From: Ardenticatenaceae bacterium
GTDB taxonomy: Bacteria; Chloroflexota; Anaerolineae; Promineifilales; Promineifilaceae
DNA length: 64,000 nt
Assembly: GCA_020634315.1 (NCBI GenBank)
Contig: JACKBV010000009.1
Span: 1 to 64,000, forward strand
Reading direction: 5' to 3'
The position numbers and the translations under genes are program-made. The notes beneath the pieces were generated by a model. It did not search any database and was not told the origin of the DNA. It saw only the letters and a program-made list of their open reading frames with translations. Below, in pieces: positions 7,789 to 17,712 of this stretch (position 1 is the stretch's first letter; each line of letters opens with the position of its first letter).

Positions 7789-10089
7789 ATGCTCAAGCGA
7801 AATAGACTAGAAGAAGGATGGACAACATTGTTTCTGACATGGGCTATGGTTTTCGTCGCTGCTACCGCCATTGTCCAATCCAATTTGATCAGCGGTCTAC
7901 ATGTCATTCCCTTTGTGGGAACAATTGCCATTCTTGTCGGTCTGGCTCTGGCCAAGAGCCGTTTTCCCGCGAATACAGCACATCTATTTTCCCTCATTTA
8001 TGGCTTGTTTTTAGTCCTCTTTTTTGTTGGCACCAATTTGCCAGCAGATATGACCTGGCGTGAGCGTGTTTTTGACATGCTGCTGCGCCAGGTTGAGTGG
8101 CTGCGCGATGCCTTTGGCGGGGGCACAAATCGTGACGGCCTCATTTTCGTCATCCAGACAGCCTTTGTCTTTTGGTTATTAGGGTATACGGCTTCCTGGT
8201 ACACCTTCCGTAATCCCCGCGAATGGCGCGTTGTCGTGCCGACTGGATTGGTGCTGCTCAGCGTTGTTTATTATTACGTGGGGCCAACACCGTTATCGTT
8301 GTATCTGGCCGCTTATATGCTGTTGTCGTTGTTGTACGTGGCACGCACATATCTGATTGCCCGTGAAAAAAGCTGGCGCAGCGGCGGCGTGCGCTATGAG
8401 CGTACCATCTGGTTTACTTTTTTGCGTGCCGCTTTTTTGGCCGCCATGATTGCGCTGATTGCCGCCTGGATGATGCCTACCTTTACAGCCAGTGCTGCGG
8501 TTGGCGATGTTTTTGGTCAGGCGAGTGGCCCCTGGAAAGAATTTCAGGATAACTGGACACGTCTCTTTTCCTCGCTGCGCTCCTATACCGTTGCCACCAG
8601 CGATCCTTATCGCGACACATTGATATTAGGTGGGCCGCGCTCGGTTGGTAATACACCGATTATGGATGTGTATGTGCCACAGCGCCTGCCTTATGTCTAT
8701 TGGCAGGCGATTGTTTATGATACCTATGATGACGGAGGCTGGGAAATTGCACAGCAGGGTGATAGTGTTTTGCATTACCCAGAGGATGGCGTTTTGAACA
8801 CGCCATTCACCCAGGCGCGTGAGGTAATTACGCAAACTGTGGTGAACTATTTGCCGAACTCCAGTTTTATTTATGCGGCACCAGAGGTGATTGCTTCTGA
8901 CCGTCAGATGTTTGTCGATGCCAGTGCCGATGAGCGCGGCGATTTGTTGGTAACGTCTTTGCGGTCGCGGTATGTGCTGCGGCTTAATGATCGGTATGAG
9001 GTGATTTCACGTGTCTCCACGGCCGATGCCAACAGCCTGCGCACGGCATCTACCAGTTATCCGGCATGGGTGAGTGAGCGATATTTGCAAGTGCCGGGTT
9101 CGGTGACGCCGGAAACATTGGAATTGGCCGCAGAGCTGGCTGCCCCTTATGACAATCCTTTTGATAAAGCGATTGCTGTACGTGACTATTTGCGACAAAC
9201 CATCACCTATAATGACCAGATTCCCGCACCACCAGAAGGGGTAGACCCGGTTCATTACACTTTGTTTGTGAGTAAAGAGGCTTATTGCAATTATTATGCT
9301 TCGGCGATGGCCTTGATGCTGCGTTCACAAGGTGTGCCGACGCGTGTTGTTAGTGGATATGCTCAGGGCGAATATGACGAAGAAACGATGTCGTATCGGG
9401 TGCGTGCCAGCAATGCGCACACCTGGGTTGAGGTTTATTTCCCGGCCTATGGTTGGATTCAATTTGAGCCAACCGCTTCGATCCCTACCGTAAATCGCCC
9501 GGAAGATGCCGCTGGCGGGAATCCCGGTGATGCATTTAATGATGTTTTTGCCAACCGACCGGCTTTTGATCGTGATGAATTGCTTGGCGAAGATATTGAC
9601 AATGCTGAAATCCCTGATGGTAATTTGCCTGACCTGGATGCACTTGCAGAGGAAGCTGAGGCTGGGCCAACTGGTTTTCTGGCACAGGTTTCTATCTGGC
9701 AGGTGATTGGTGTGGTCTTGGTGCTGGCGCTGGCGGCGGGGCTTATCGTGACGGCTAATGAGATGAACAAGCGTGTGGAGGGTGATGTGCTGCGCAGCTA
9801 TATACGCCTGGGTAGCTGGGCACGCTGGTTGGGTATTTTGTTTCAACCGGCTCATACGCCTTATGAACGGGCGGATATGATGGTAACGGCCGTTCCCGAA
9901 GGCAGCCGCTCGATTCGCAACCTGACACAACACTTCGTCTTGAGGCAGTTCAGCGGTAATGGGGATGGCCCATTTGATACCTTACAAGAGTGGCGCGAGC
10001 TGCGCCCGCTGCTGATTCGCAAAGCTTTGACGGCGCGGTGGCAGCGTTGGCGTGAGCGTCAGCCGAAAATGAAGCGGCGGCGGCGCTAA
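7789..10089 (+). CDS. TgpA-like membrane transglutaminase
   Basis: The chain is 766 residues from ATG 7789, chosen over TTG 7741 because GGAGAGAGGC precedes it. About six to seven membrane helices fill residues 10-235. An external region carries a transglutaminase-like core. The catalytic Cys lies in AYCNYYASAMALML (about residue 500) and the His in NAHTWVEVYF (about 544). The family's GWIQFEPT stands at the third position. Another membrane helix (about 638-656) and a basic cytoplasmic tail ending in RRRR follow. Members usually sit beside DUF58 and MoxR ATPase genes; neither is present here. Function is likely processing or cross-linking of envelope proteins or peptides. Unlike its neighbours, this gene holds only one copy of the palindrome, near its end. 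Confidence 0.85.
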   Translation: MLKRNRLEEGWTTLFLTWAMVFVAATAIVQSNLISGLHVIPFVGTIAILVGLALAKSRFPANTAHLFSLIYGLFLVLFFVGTNLPADMTWRERVFDMLLRQVEWLRDAFGGGTNRDGLIFVIQTAFVFWLLGYTASWYTFRNPREWRVVVPTGLVLLSVVYYYVGPTPLSLYLAAYMLLSLLYVARTYLIAREKSWRSGGVRYERTIWFTFLRAAFLAAMIALIAAWMMPTFTASAAVGDVFGQASGPWKEFQDNWTRLFSSLRSYTVATSDPYRDTLILGGPRSVGNTPIMDVYVPQRLPYVYWQAIVYDTYDDGGWEIAQQGDSVLHYPEDGVLNTPFTQAREVITQTVVNYLPNSSFIYAAPEVIASDRQMFVDASADERGDLLVTSLRSRYVLRLNDRYEVISRVSTADANSLRTASTSYPAWVSERYLQVPGSVTPETLELAAELAAPYDNPFDKAIAVRDYLRQTITYNDQIPAPPEGVDPVHYTLFVSKEAYCNYYASAMALMLRSQGVPTRVVSGYAQGEYDEETMSYRVRASNAHTWVEVYFPAYGWIQFEPTASIPTVNRPEDAAGGNPGDAFNDVFANRPAFDRDELLGEDIDNAEIPDGNLPDLDALAEEAEAGPTGFLAQVSIWQVIGVVLVLALAAGLIVTANEMNKRVEGDVLRSYIRLGSWARWLGILFQPAHTPYERADMMVTAVPEGSRSIRNLTQHFVLRQFSGNGDGPFDTLQEWRELRPLLIRKALTARWQRWRERQPKMKRRRR

Positions 10090-10122
10090 TTTGCACGCGG
10101 CGCTAATGTGTTTTTGTGGGTG

Positions 10123-10148
10123 GGATGGGTAACGGCCGTTGCCCATCC
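10123..10148. terminator. Near-perfect palindrome after the transglutaminase gene
   Basis: GGATGGG and CCCATCC flank one copy of AACGGCCGTT, with one mismatch across the symmetry. It lies 34 bases after the stop. No T run follows, so its action as a terminator is uncertain. Confidence 0.35.
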
Positions 10149-10161
10149 TATTTGCTACTAC

Positions 10162-10188
10162 TTGCCTCACACCTCACTCTGATATAAT
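10162..10188 (+). promoter_or_regulatory. Possible promoter of the cyclase gene
   Basis: TATAAT at 10183-10188 is a perfect -10 box and TTGCCT at 10162-10167 a fair -35 box, 15 bases apart. The transcript would carry about 115 bases of leader before the TTG start, with short self-complementary pieces (GGCAT/ATGCC, AAAGG/CCTTT). I could not match the leader to a known riboswitch. Confidence 0.4.
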
Positions 10189-10310
10189 CTAACGGATACG
10201 AAAAGTAGTTAGCCGGCGGCATCTACAAAATGCCTGGCGATACTGTAAGGCATTGAAAGGCAGCAACACAATCCTTTCACGTCCGGAAAACCCAACGAGA
10301 GGACAATCCG

Positions 10311-12062
10311 TTGAACGATCCATCTGTTACCCAGGTACAAACAAATCTCAAAGAACTGCGTCAGTTAATTGATAAATTGGGCAGTACGGTGAATCAACAG
10401 CAGCAGACGTTGATCACCACCCGTGCGGAACTGGCCCGACAAACGGCCGTGCAAACCGGCGATGAGTTAGCTCGTCTGCTCCTCTTCGCCCGCCGTACTA
10501 TGGAAGACCTGGAACGACGCATCCAGGCACAAGAGAAAGAACGCAATCAGCTCCAGGCTTTGCAAGAAATTGGAGCAGTTATCAATTCCTCCCTCGACCT
10601 GAATCAGGTTTTGAGCGAGGTTATGGACGCGATCATCAGCCTGACCAAAGCTGAGCGGGCCATTTTGCTGCTGATTCGTGACGAAACAGGCGAATTAGAA
10701 GTTCAAGTGGCGCGTAACATGGATCGCGAAACCATTGAACAATCGCAGTCGTTTGAAATCAGCCGCAGCATTGTGCGTGCGGTTGCAGAAACAGGTGAGC
10801 CAGTGGTGACGACCAATGCCCAGGCTGACCCACGTTTCTCGGCGCAAGAAAGCATTATCAGCTATAACCTGCGCTCGATTTTATGTGTTCCTCTGCGCAT
10901 AAAAGATAAGGTCATTGGCGTCATTTATGCTGATAACCGTGTCGCCTCCGGTATTTTTGGCGATGCAGATCGGGATATGCTGGCTGCATTTGCTAACCAG
11001 GGTGCCGTTGCCATTGAAAATGCCCGTCTTTTCCGTGAAATTCGCAACCATTTGCAGGAAATCACGGAAATGCGCGACTTAATGAACAACGTCTTTGAGT
11101 CCATTACCAGCGGCGTGATCACCATTGATAAAGCCGACGAAGTTGCGCTGTACAATCGGGCGGCGGAGCGAATTCTCGGCTTGCCGGCAAACTCGGTGCT
11201 GCGCCAGACGTACCGCGCACTGCTGACGGCGCTGGACATGCCGGTGGAAATGCTGGTTGAAGATGTGAAGCAAAACGGCAGCACACAGCACACGGAAATG
11301 GATATTGTGGTCAGCCAGCGCAGGGGGATGACCTCGTTGAATATGACCTTGTCCCCTCTACACGATATGCAAAATGAGACGCTGGGCGTGGCGATGGTGC
11401 TCAATGACATTTCGGAGACGAAGCGCCTGGAGAGTGTGCGCCGCTATTTGCCCCCGGCGTTGGTGGACCAGGTGCGTGACCTGGACGCGGCGCAGCGCCC
11501 GCAGCGGCGGCAGTTGGCCGTGCTCTTTGCCGACGTGCGCGGCTTCAGCACTTACAGCGAGTACCTCGACCCGGAACAGTTGATTCAGGTCATCAATGGC
11601 TATTTCACGGAGGCGGTGCGCGCCATTACCCGTTATGAGGGGCTGACCGATAAATTTATGGGGGATGCGGTGATGGCTTTGTATAACACGCCGCTGAACC
11701 CGCAGGATGATCACGTGGAGCGCGCCGCGCGCACAGCGTTGATGATTCAGCAGCGGATGAAGGCGTATCACGAGAGTCTGCCAGAAGATCGCCACCTGTA
11801 TTTTGGGATCGGCGTGCATTGTGGCGAAGCGGTTATTGGCAACGTGGGCAGCAGTTTGCGCAAGGATTACTCAGCTATTGGCGACGCTGTGAACCTGGCG
11901 AAGCGGCTGCAAGAAGTGGCGAAGCCGGGCCAGGTGATTGTCAGCGAGTTCGTGTACGAGCGGGTGAAGGATTTTGTGGTGGCCGAGGCGCTGAATCCGA
12001 TTCGCGTGAAGGGACGGCAGACGCTGGAACAGGTTTATAATTTGACGGGGTTACAGGGGTAA
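10311..12062 (+). CDS. Class III adenylate cyclase with GAF and PAS domains
   Basis: This 583-residue soluble enzyme starts at TTG behind GAGAGGA. It would make a cyclic nucleotide in response to signals. A coiled coil (about 10-80, many Gln, Leu and Glu) comes first, then a GAF domain (about 85-235), a PAS domain (about 250-370) and a class III catalytic domain (about 395-580). The catalytic part shows VLFADVRGFS (first metal-binding Asp), DKFMGDAVMA (second Asp, with the Lys typical of adenine recognition) and KDYSAIGDAVNLAKRL (Asp typical of adenylate cyclase, then the transition-state Asn and Arg). These residues favour cAMP over cGMP. A cNMP-binding domain occurs in the membrane fusion at 43.4 kb, a possible receiver. 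Confidence 0.9.
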   Translation: MNDPSVTQVQTNLKELRQLIDKLGSTVNQQQQTLITTRAELARQTAVQTGDELARLLLFARRTMEDLERRIQAQEKERNQLQALQEIGAVINSSLDLNQVLSEVMDAIISLTKAERAILLLIRDETGELEVQVARNMDRETIEQSQSFEISRSIVRAVAETGEPVVTTNAQADPRFSAQESIISYNLRSILCVPLRIKDKVIGVIYADNRVASGIFGDADRDMLAAFANQGAVAIENARLFREIRNHLQEITEMRDLMNNVFESITSGVITIDKADEVALYNRAAERILGLPANSVLRQTYRALLTALDMPVEMLVEDVKQNGSTQHTEMDIVVSQRRGMTSLNMTLSPLHDMQNETLGVAMVLNDISETKRLESVRRYLPPALVDQVRDLDAAQRPQRRQLAVLFADVRGFSTYSEYLDPEQLIQVINGYFTEAVRAITRYEGLTDKFMGDAVMALYNTPLNPQDDHVERAARTALMIQQRMKAYHESLPEDRHLYFGIGVHCGEAVIGNVGSSLRKDYSAIGDAVNLAKRLQEVAKPGQVIVSEFVYERVKDFVVAEALNPIRVKGRQTLEQVYNLTGLQG

Positions 12063-12449
12063 GGCGGATTCCGATAAATAATCGTGTGAAATATGACGTT
12101 GTTGCGGAATCCGCTTGAGGCATTTTCGGATTGAAGGCTTAATTATTTGTGTGGGGGCAAAGCGATTAGCAGAGCGGATTCGCGCTTTCTCTGCTTCTAT
12201 CTCGCGGTCACGGGGTGTGGCGTTTGTCGTCAGAGATGCCAGCAGTCGCTGTGTGGCCTCCGCCACTTCGGCTACCGCTTGCTCAAATGCTGCGGCATTA
12301 GCCGCCGATGGTTTGGTCGAGCCGCTTACCTTGCGCACATATTGCAAAGCAGCCGCATAAATTTCATCTTCGGTGGCCGGTGGATCAATGGTGGGTTTTG
12401 AAGTTGAATAAGGGTGATTGACATTGGACGATGTTACGCTGCGACACAT
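12051..12449 (-). CDS. DUF2277 family protein with C-terminal extension
   Basis: The first 95 or so residues match the DUF2277 family. It begins MCRSV, then has PPATEDEIYAAALQYVRKVSG, TKPSAANAAAF and PRDREIEAEKARIRSANRF. The function of the family is unknown. It starts at ATG 12449 with AGGAGA 8 bases upstream. The family normally ends soon after the Arg/Ala-rich stretch; here about 35 further residues follow with no recognisable character, suggesting loss of the original stop. The last bases overlap the 3' end of the convergent cyclase gene by 12. Confidence 0.75.
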   Translation of the reverse strand: MCRSVTSSNVNHPYSTSKPTIDPPATEDEIYAAALQYVRKVSGSTKPSAANAAAFEQAVAEVAEATQRLLASLTTNATPRDREIEAEKARIRSANRFAPTQIIKPSIRKCLKRIPQQRHISHDYLSESALPL

Positions 12450-12472
12450 GTATGTAGTCTCCTATTATGTCT

Positions 12473-12521
12473 GTAATCAGTAATCTGTGATCGGTAATCG
12501 GTGACCCGTGACCCGGATCAC
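12473..12521. repeat. Seven-unit degenerate heptamer tract
   Basis: The tract reads as consecutive 7-base units: GTAATCA, GTAATCT, GTGATCG, GTAATCG, GTGACCC, GTGACCC, GGATCAC. It lies between the DUF2277 gene and the end of the DUF2723 gene. The same period and similar units occur at 5342, 14942, 21860, 35051, 53484, 59157 and 61166. Confidence 0.8.
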
Positions 12522-12539
12522 AGACAATATGCGAATGAA

Positions 12540-15031
12540 TTATTGATCCGTTTCTACAATCACGCTGCCCAAGATGTAGCGGTCGCCAACCAGATTGCCT
12601 TGCGCGTCACTGATGTGGAGACGACGTTTGCCAACCATTTCGTAGAGGCCGACTTCGATCAGGTATTGGCCTGGTGGCAGCTCGGCGGGGATGGTGAGGC
12701 GGTATGGGTCGAGAACTGCTGACCGGGCAGCCACTTGGGAAACCAGAGATGGGTAGGGGCGGAGCCGCCAGGGGGTGTAATCAAGCGTGACCAACGGCCG
12801 ATTTTCTAAATCAATGAGGTGTACGAAGACGGTATAGCTTTCTTCGGCATACCACAGCTTTGCCAGCGCAACGTCAAATTAACGGTGTCGCCGGGTTGGG
12901 CGTAAAGCGGTTCTTCTGTCCAGGGGCGCGGCGGCGTTCGCTGAGGCCGCTGCTGGCTGTGGCGCTAACCAGGCCTACACGTTGGCGGAAGTTTGCCAGA
13001 AGGTGGTCGGTGTTGGGGGATACGGCCGTTCCGTCACCCTAACCATTCCCAACTGCAAACCAAGCGGCACAACCGTATCTGTACTCAGATTTTTCAAATC
13101 CACCGTGACCGGATAATCGCCGCCGGGCAAAGCAAAGGCAAGGCCACATCAAAGCGCTCGACGATAATCTCGCCTGGCTGCCAGGTGGGTGTGAGGAGAT
13201 GGCTGTCGGTGGTGAAGGTGAAATCGAGCGTGCCCACGTGGATGGTGGGCACGTAGTAGGCGGTTGGGGTGAGGGGGGCGCTCATGGCCAGGGTGATGGG
13301 CAGGTAACTGCCGGCAGGATAATTCGTGAGTTGGGCGCTGTTTTCGGTGGCTCCCAAAGCATAGCCGACAACGGTGATTTCTTCGCCGGTGGCGTTGGTT
13401 GGCGTCAGTTCGGGCGGCAGCGTGGCGTCGCCGGGTTCGACGACCTGGTAGAAGGGGCCACGCGGGCGCAGACGAAAGCCCGCATCCACAATTCGCGGCG
13501 ATAGTTGCTGAGATAGACAGGGCCGCCGGGCAAATAAGCAAAGACGCTTTCCAGCCACGGCCGTTCCGTGGAAACGAATGGGCGTCATATCGGCCGCATC
13601 CGGCCAGCGCTCATCGACAAACTGGCTGTACCAGAGGGCGTCATGTGCTCCCAATCGTTTAGCAGTGGCCTGTTGCCCCGTCCCGGCAAACCAGTCAAAT
13701 GTGGCCTGGATGTAATCGCTGCCTTCGCTGAAATTTGCCAGGGAGACGACGGGCGCGTTGCGGACTATTTGCAAGGTGGGGCCAAGCAGAAAGAAAACGG
13801 CCGTTAACAGCCATAACGGCCGTTTATCTTGCCCAAGTCGTCGCTGCAACAGCGCCAATAATTGTGCCAATCCGATGCCTGCCAACAGTCCCACAATCAG
13901 CATTGGCCCTAGGATGTACGCCATAATGTCTTGCGCACGCAGGCTGATGACAAATGCGTAGAAGCAAAGAAACGTGCCCGTGTACAGATTGACAATCGAG
14001 AGTTGGCGGTTGAGCAGCGGGGTAAACAGGCCAAAGATGGCAAGGGCAATGATGGGCAGGCTAAATTGCAGGTGTAATATGCTCCAAAAAACGAGCAGAC
14101 GCTGAGGTTGTTCAGCCAATGAAAAGTAGGGCAGGCTTTCGCTAAGACCGCGTGCCAGCACATGATCGAGAAAGCCGTTAAGCGTGTTCATCGTTGTTGG
14201 GCCAAAGGGAACGTGCGGGCTGCGCAGCGGATAGTACAGCCACACGCTGAGGCCGAGCAGCGCAAAGCCAAACATTTTGAGGATGGTGGGCCAGCGGCGC
14301 AGAAGGGATGAGAGGAAGGAGAAGAGAGGTGATGATCGGCGATCTCCACTTTCTAATCGCCATTCTTTGAACCAGATAGCTAAAATAAACAGGGTATATG
14401 CCGGGAAGCCAAAGACGGTGAGGGGATGCTGCGTGACGCCTAGTCCGGCAGACAAACAGAAAACGTACAGCCAACGATCTTTCCCGCTTTCCGCTGTTCT
14501 CGTCTCTGCTTTGTTGCTGCTCCACCAGCGCGTGAGGAAATAGAGGTTGGCGGCTGTGAATGTGGCGGTGATGATGTGCGGATTGGCGTGAATGGAGTGC
14601 TGCCAATGGTCAACGGCCGTTCCCACCACCAGTGCCGCAAACAAGGCCACCCACGCATGAAGGTTGGCCGCCGGCGCGTACAACGTCCGCACGGTGCCAT
14701 AAACAAACAAAGCGGCCACCGTCCCGGAAACGGCCGCTAACAAATGCATGCGCCAGGCAATGCTGCCCAACGGGATAAGCGTTTGCAACAACTTGCCCAG
14801 CACCGTGATAAAAGCATAACCAGGAGGATGGGCAATGCCCAATACGTTGGCGATAAAGGTGTATTCGGTGGGGTCGCCCAGCACCGGCGTGCGTGCCAGC
14901 GTGAACAGGTACAGCAGGGGAATGAGAAGGAGGAATAGGCGGTAATCCGCAAGCAGTAAACGGTAGGCAGTAAGTGAAAACCCTCTTTGTGCTTTCTCTG
15001 TTTTCTCTGTGTCCTTAATTGAACTGGTCAT
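12540..15031 (-). pseudogene. DUF2723 membrane glycosyltransferase-like gene, frameshifted near its 3' end
   Basis: The first 640 or so residues form a polytopic DUF2723 protein (protein O-mannosyltransferase-like fold). FTLARTPVLGDPTEYTFIANVLGIAHPPGY carries the conserved acidic and His residues of the first external loop, and about 11 membrane helices follow. The frame breaks near 13135. Sense continues in another frame (LPGGDYPVTVDLKNLSTD), breaks again around 12990 and once or twice more near 12860-12900, and ends as the stretch VTLDYTPWRLRPYP to ETDQ at 12540. This C-terminal external domain is thus intact in meaning but not in frame. Start ATG 15031 overlaps the GT4 gene end; codons just after it are made of AGAGAAA and heptamer repeats (SLTAYRLLLADYR). 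Single-base losses could be assembly errors rather than decay. Confidence 0.8.
14942..14976. repeat. Five-unit heptamer tract inside the DUF2723 gene
   Basis: Units GTAATCC, GCAAGCA, GTAAACG, GTAGGCA and GTAAGTG are translated on the minus strand as the Leu/Tyr/Arg segment just before the first membrane helix of the DUF2723 protein. The preceding bases (14977-15020) hold AGAGAAA-type repeat sequence, also translated. Confidence 0.7.
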
Positions 15032-16131
15032 AAATGGCAATGGTCTCTTGAGCGGTACGCGCCCAGCTAAATTTGGCGGCTTGTGCCAGGCCAAGTTGTT
15101 GGCGATGGTGATATTCGTCGCGGTTGGTGAGAAGGCGGTGCAATACGGCCGTTATCTCCTCCACGTTTTCCGGGTCAAAATAGGCGGCCGCTTCACCGCC
15201 TACTTCAGCATGACTGCCGATGTGGCTGGCGGCGACCACCTGCCCGCAAGCCATATGCTCCAAAAGCGGCAGGCCAAAGCCCTCATACAAACTCGGCTGC
15301 ACGGCTAAATCGGCCGCGGCGAGAATGGCGGGCAGGTCAGCGTCGGGAACCCATCCCAGGGGCAAAACGACATCTTGCAAACCTAATGTCTCGATTTTGG
15401 CGAAGAAGTCGTCGAACAGCCACCCTTTACCCCCGGCCAGGACGAGGCATAACTGGGGGAAGTGTTGGCGCAAGGCCAGGAAAGCATCGAGCAGCCGGGA
15501 GAGGTTTTTACGCGGCTCGATGGTGCTGAGATGAAGGAGAAATTGCGCAGGCAGGTTGTATGTCTGCCGTACCTGGGCAATCTTAGCCGGGGGCAAGGGT
15601 TGAAAGTGAGATGCTGCTGCCTCGTACACAACGTGAATTTTAGCCGGGTCAATGCCGTAGTGGTGTACGATGTCCCGCTTGCTGGCCTGCGAAACAGCTA
15701 TGATGGCATCGGCGCGGCGGCAGTAAAGCGGCATCGCCAGGTTGAGGTACCAGTAATTCAACTTTTTGTGATAGGCAGGAAATAGCTTGTAGATGAGGTC
15801 ATGCACGGTGAGGATTGTGGGGATGCCGTGCATGGGCAGCAGCAAGTGTTCGGTGCTGTGAAAGAGCGTTGCTCCCGGCACCAGGCGGTTGAAGGGGATG
15901 TGCCCCATTTGCCCCAGCAAGACGGCCATGCGCCAAGGTTTGTATCCCAGGTTGACGGCACGCTGCGGGATGTGGGTGGGCAGTGTGGGGGGGAAACGGC
16001 CGTTTCCCCCCCGATTAAAAAACAGCCCAAACCGCTCTGGTTGTGGCGATTAAAGCCCCGGCGAGGTTTTCTGCGTAACGGCCGATTCCCGCTTTGCTGT
16101 GAACGGCCGCCGAAATATCAACGTAAATCAC
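15015..16131 (-). pseudogene. GT4-family glycosyltransferase with one frameshift near its N-terminus
   Basis: The enzyme is a GT-B fold retaining glycosyltransferase that would move a sugar from a nucleotide donor. The intact part from 15929 has HSTEHLLLP, TVHDLIY, AIIAVSQASKRDIV, the donor-site LHLSTIEPRKNLSRLLDAF and the EGFGLPLLE motif with its Glu pair. The true N-terminus is upstream: GTG 16131 gives IYVDISAAVHSKAGIGRYAE, a typical Gly-rich start. The frame then hits a stop near 16013, while sense resumes one frame over as RFGLFFNRGGNGRFPPT. One base is missing around 16035-16050. A 26-bp palindrome lies just after the break. GTG 16131 is two bases after the epimerase stop, so the genes are coupled. 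Confidence 0.8.
15987..16012. repeat. 26-bp perfect palindrome built on AACGGCCGTT
   Basis: Seven G, then AAACGGCCGTTT, then seven C: the longest extended copy of the window's palindrome. It is inside the GT4 coding sequence and reads GGNGRFPP in the correct frame. Confidence 0.9.
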
Positions 16132-16133
16132 AG

Positions 16134-17120
16134 TTATTCCAGCACTTCCTGAAAACCAGCGTAATAATGCTCTGGATGCTCCTGCCACCAATCCATAGAC
16201 CAGGCGGCAGCTTTGTGAATGCCCTCGCGCAGCGAAACTTGCGGCGTGTAATCGAGCAGCGCCCGTGCTTTGCCCACATTGGCTACGTAGTGCGTCACTT
16301 CGCCCACGCGGGAAGGTTTGATGGTCATGTCCAGTTTTTTGCCGAGCGCCTCGCTGATATATTCGGCCATTTGCACGAGGCTGTTGCCTTGCCCAAAAGC
16401 GAGATTGATGGTGTGATTGGCAATCTCGCCGCCGACGAGCTTTTCGATGCCTGCGTACACACCGGCGACGCAGTCATCGACGTAGGTGAAGTCGAGCACT
16501 TTTTCTTTGCCGTAGACGGTAATCGGTTTGTCCTGGCTGATTTGGCGTATGAAGTGGGGGATGACGCGCAGCATGCGGTGGATGTCGTTGTCGTAACGGC
16601 CGTATACATTGCTAAAACGAAACACCAGGTAACGCAGCCCATAACATTGCGCATAGGAATAAATCAGCGCCTCGCCAGAAATTTTGCTGGCCGAATAAGG
16701 GCTTTCCGTGAAGGCAAAGTCCGCATACGATTCTTCCGTAATGTAGCGGTGAATGTCGCCATATACTTCACGCGAGCTGCTGAAAATGACCGGGATGTTA
16801 TTCTGGCGGCAATATTCGAGCACATTGTACGTCATGGTGATGTTCTCCAGCGCTCGTTCTGGCTGCTGCACCAGTTGATGCACTTTCGCGTGCGCGGCAA
16901 AATGAACCACCAGGTCAATGTTTGGCGGATACTGCACATGGCCGATGCCCCCGGCGAAGCTGTTATATGGCTTGCTTAAATCTTGCAGTAACGTTTCGAT
17001 TTCCGTTGTCCAGGCGTTGGGGCGAATGTCGACGCCAAATACTTGATGCCCTTTTGCTTGCAAAAACAGTCCCAGGTTGGTGCCAATTTGTCCGCTGGAA
17101 CCGGTAATGAGAATGTGCAT
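16134..17120 (-). CDS. NAD-dependent sugar epimerase/dehydratase
   Basis: This 328-residue extended short-chain dehydrogenase probably acts on a nucleotide sugar for the neighbouring glycosyltransferases. The NAD-binding GSSGQIGTNLG motif is at about residues 7-17, VHFAAHAKVH near 72, the catalytic Ser in FSSSREVYGD near 113-121, and the Tyr-Lys pair in YSASK near 142. ATG 17120 has AAGGAGAC 5 bases upstream, and the stop is two bases before the GT4 start. It resembles UDP-glucose 4-epimerase and dTDP-glucose dehydratase families; the sequence alone does not choose between them. Confidence 0.88.
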   Translation of the reverse strand: MHILITGSSGQIGTNLGLFLQAKGHQVFGVDIRPNAWTTEIETLLQDLSKPYNSFAGGIGHVQYPPNIDLVVHFAAHAKVHQLVQQPERALENITMTYNVLEYCRQNNIPVIFSSSREVYGDIHRYITEESYADFAFTESPYSASKISGEALIYSYAQCYGLRYLVFRFSNVYGRYDNDIHRMLRVIPHFIRQISQDKPITVYGKEKVLDFTYVDDCVAGVYAGIEKLVGGEIANHTINLAFGQGNSLVQMAEYISEALGKKLDMTIKPSRVGEVTHYVANVGKARALLDYTPQVSLREGIHKAAAWSMDWWQEHPEHYYAGFQEVLE

Positions 17121-17131
17121 GATGTCTCCTT

Positions 17132-17310
17132 CGAAAATAATTTAACGCAAAGACGCAATGATGCAGAGAAAAGAGAATTCTAGCGTCCTTCGCGCGTTTT
17201 CATTGATGGTGGTCGGCGACCGCCGGTGAAGTCTCTCCTGAAAATGACCTCCCGCAGGTTTGCTCCATGAGATGGGTGCCCCGATGACAACCTCCGGGAG
17301 AGTGGGTTTC
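17132..17310. repeat. Composite intergenic repeat
   Basis: Three repeat types follow each other: AACGCAAAGACGC-like sequence (17143-17175), GGTGGTCGGCGACCGCCGG (17208-17226), and a pair CCTCCCGCAGG (17248) with AACCTCCGGGAG (17289). Related copies of the last two lie at 24061-24160, and of the first two inside the NRPS gene at 53386-53451. I see no gene in 17121-17712. It also holds one ACGGCCGT site and a weak CACGAA/TTCGTG hairpin near 17610. Confidence 0.7.
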
Positions 17311-17712
17311 ATCGCTGCTGGTATACGGCCGTTCATGGAAACTCTTGCGCAATGTAACGCCATTTGCCAGATGGCGCGTTTGCTGCTTTTCCGAATGCGA
17401 GATTGTAAAGCGGAATGGGGTAAACGCAAAGCTGTGAGCACAGCGGACGGGCATTTGCATGCACTGCCAAGAATCTGGTTGCAACGTTGTGCGCGGCCTG
17501 GCTTAGTGGCATAAAGGCGGCGTGTGTGGGTACAATTTAGGTGTGAAGCAATGGGTTCGAGAGCGTCATCTTCATCAGACCATAGGTCATCAACAAAAAT
17601 GGGACGCAGGTAACACGAAATTTTTACTTCGTGAATGCCATGTTCTTTTCTGGTAGCAGCGGCTCAAAACGGAACACGCTTTTGAGAGGCTATTTTCAGG
17701 AGTACGGTAATT

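Noticed and set aside
10195..10310. Possible c-di-GMP or other riboswitch before the cyclase
   Set aside because: A few short stems are visible but conserved cores of the GEMM or ydaO classes are missing.
15801..16979. 392-codon open frame on the plus strand
   Set aside because: It lies opposite the epimerase and GT4 genes, which have clear motifs, ribosome sites and coupled ends; the plus-strand translation has no family features.
17545..17620. tRNA-like GGGTTCGAGAGC segment
   Set aside because: No acceptor, D or anticodon stem can be formed around it.
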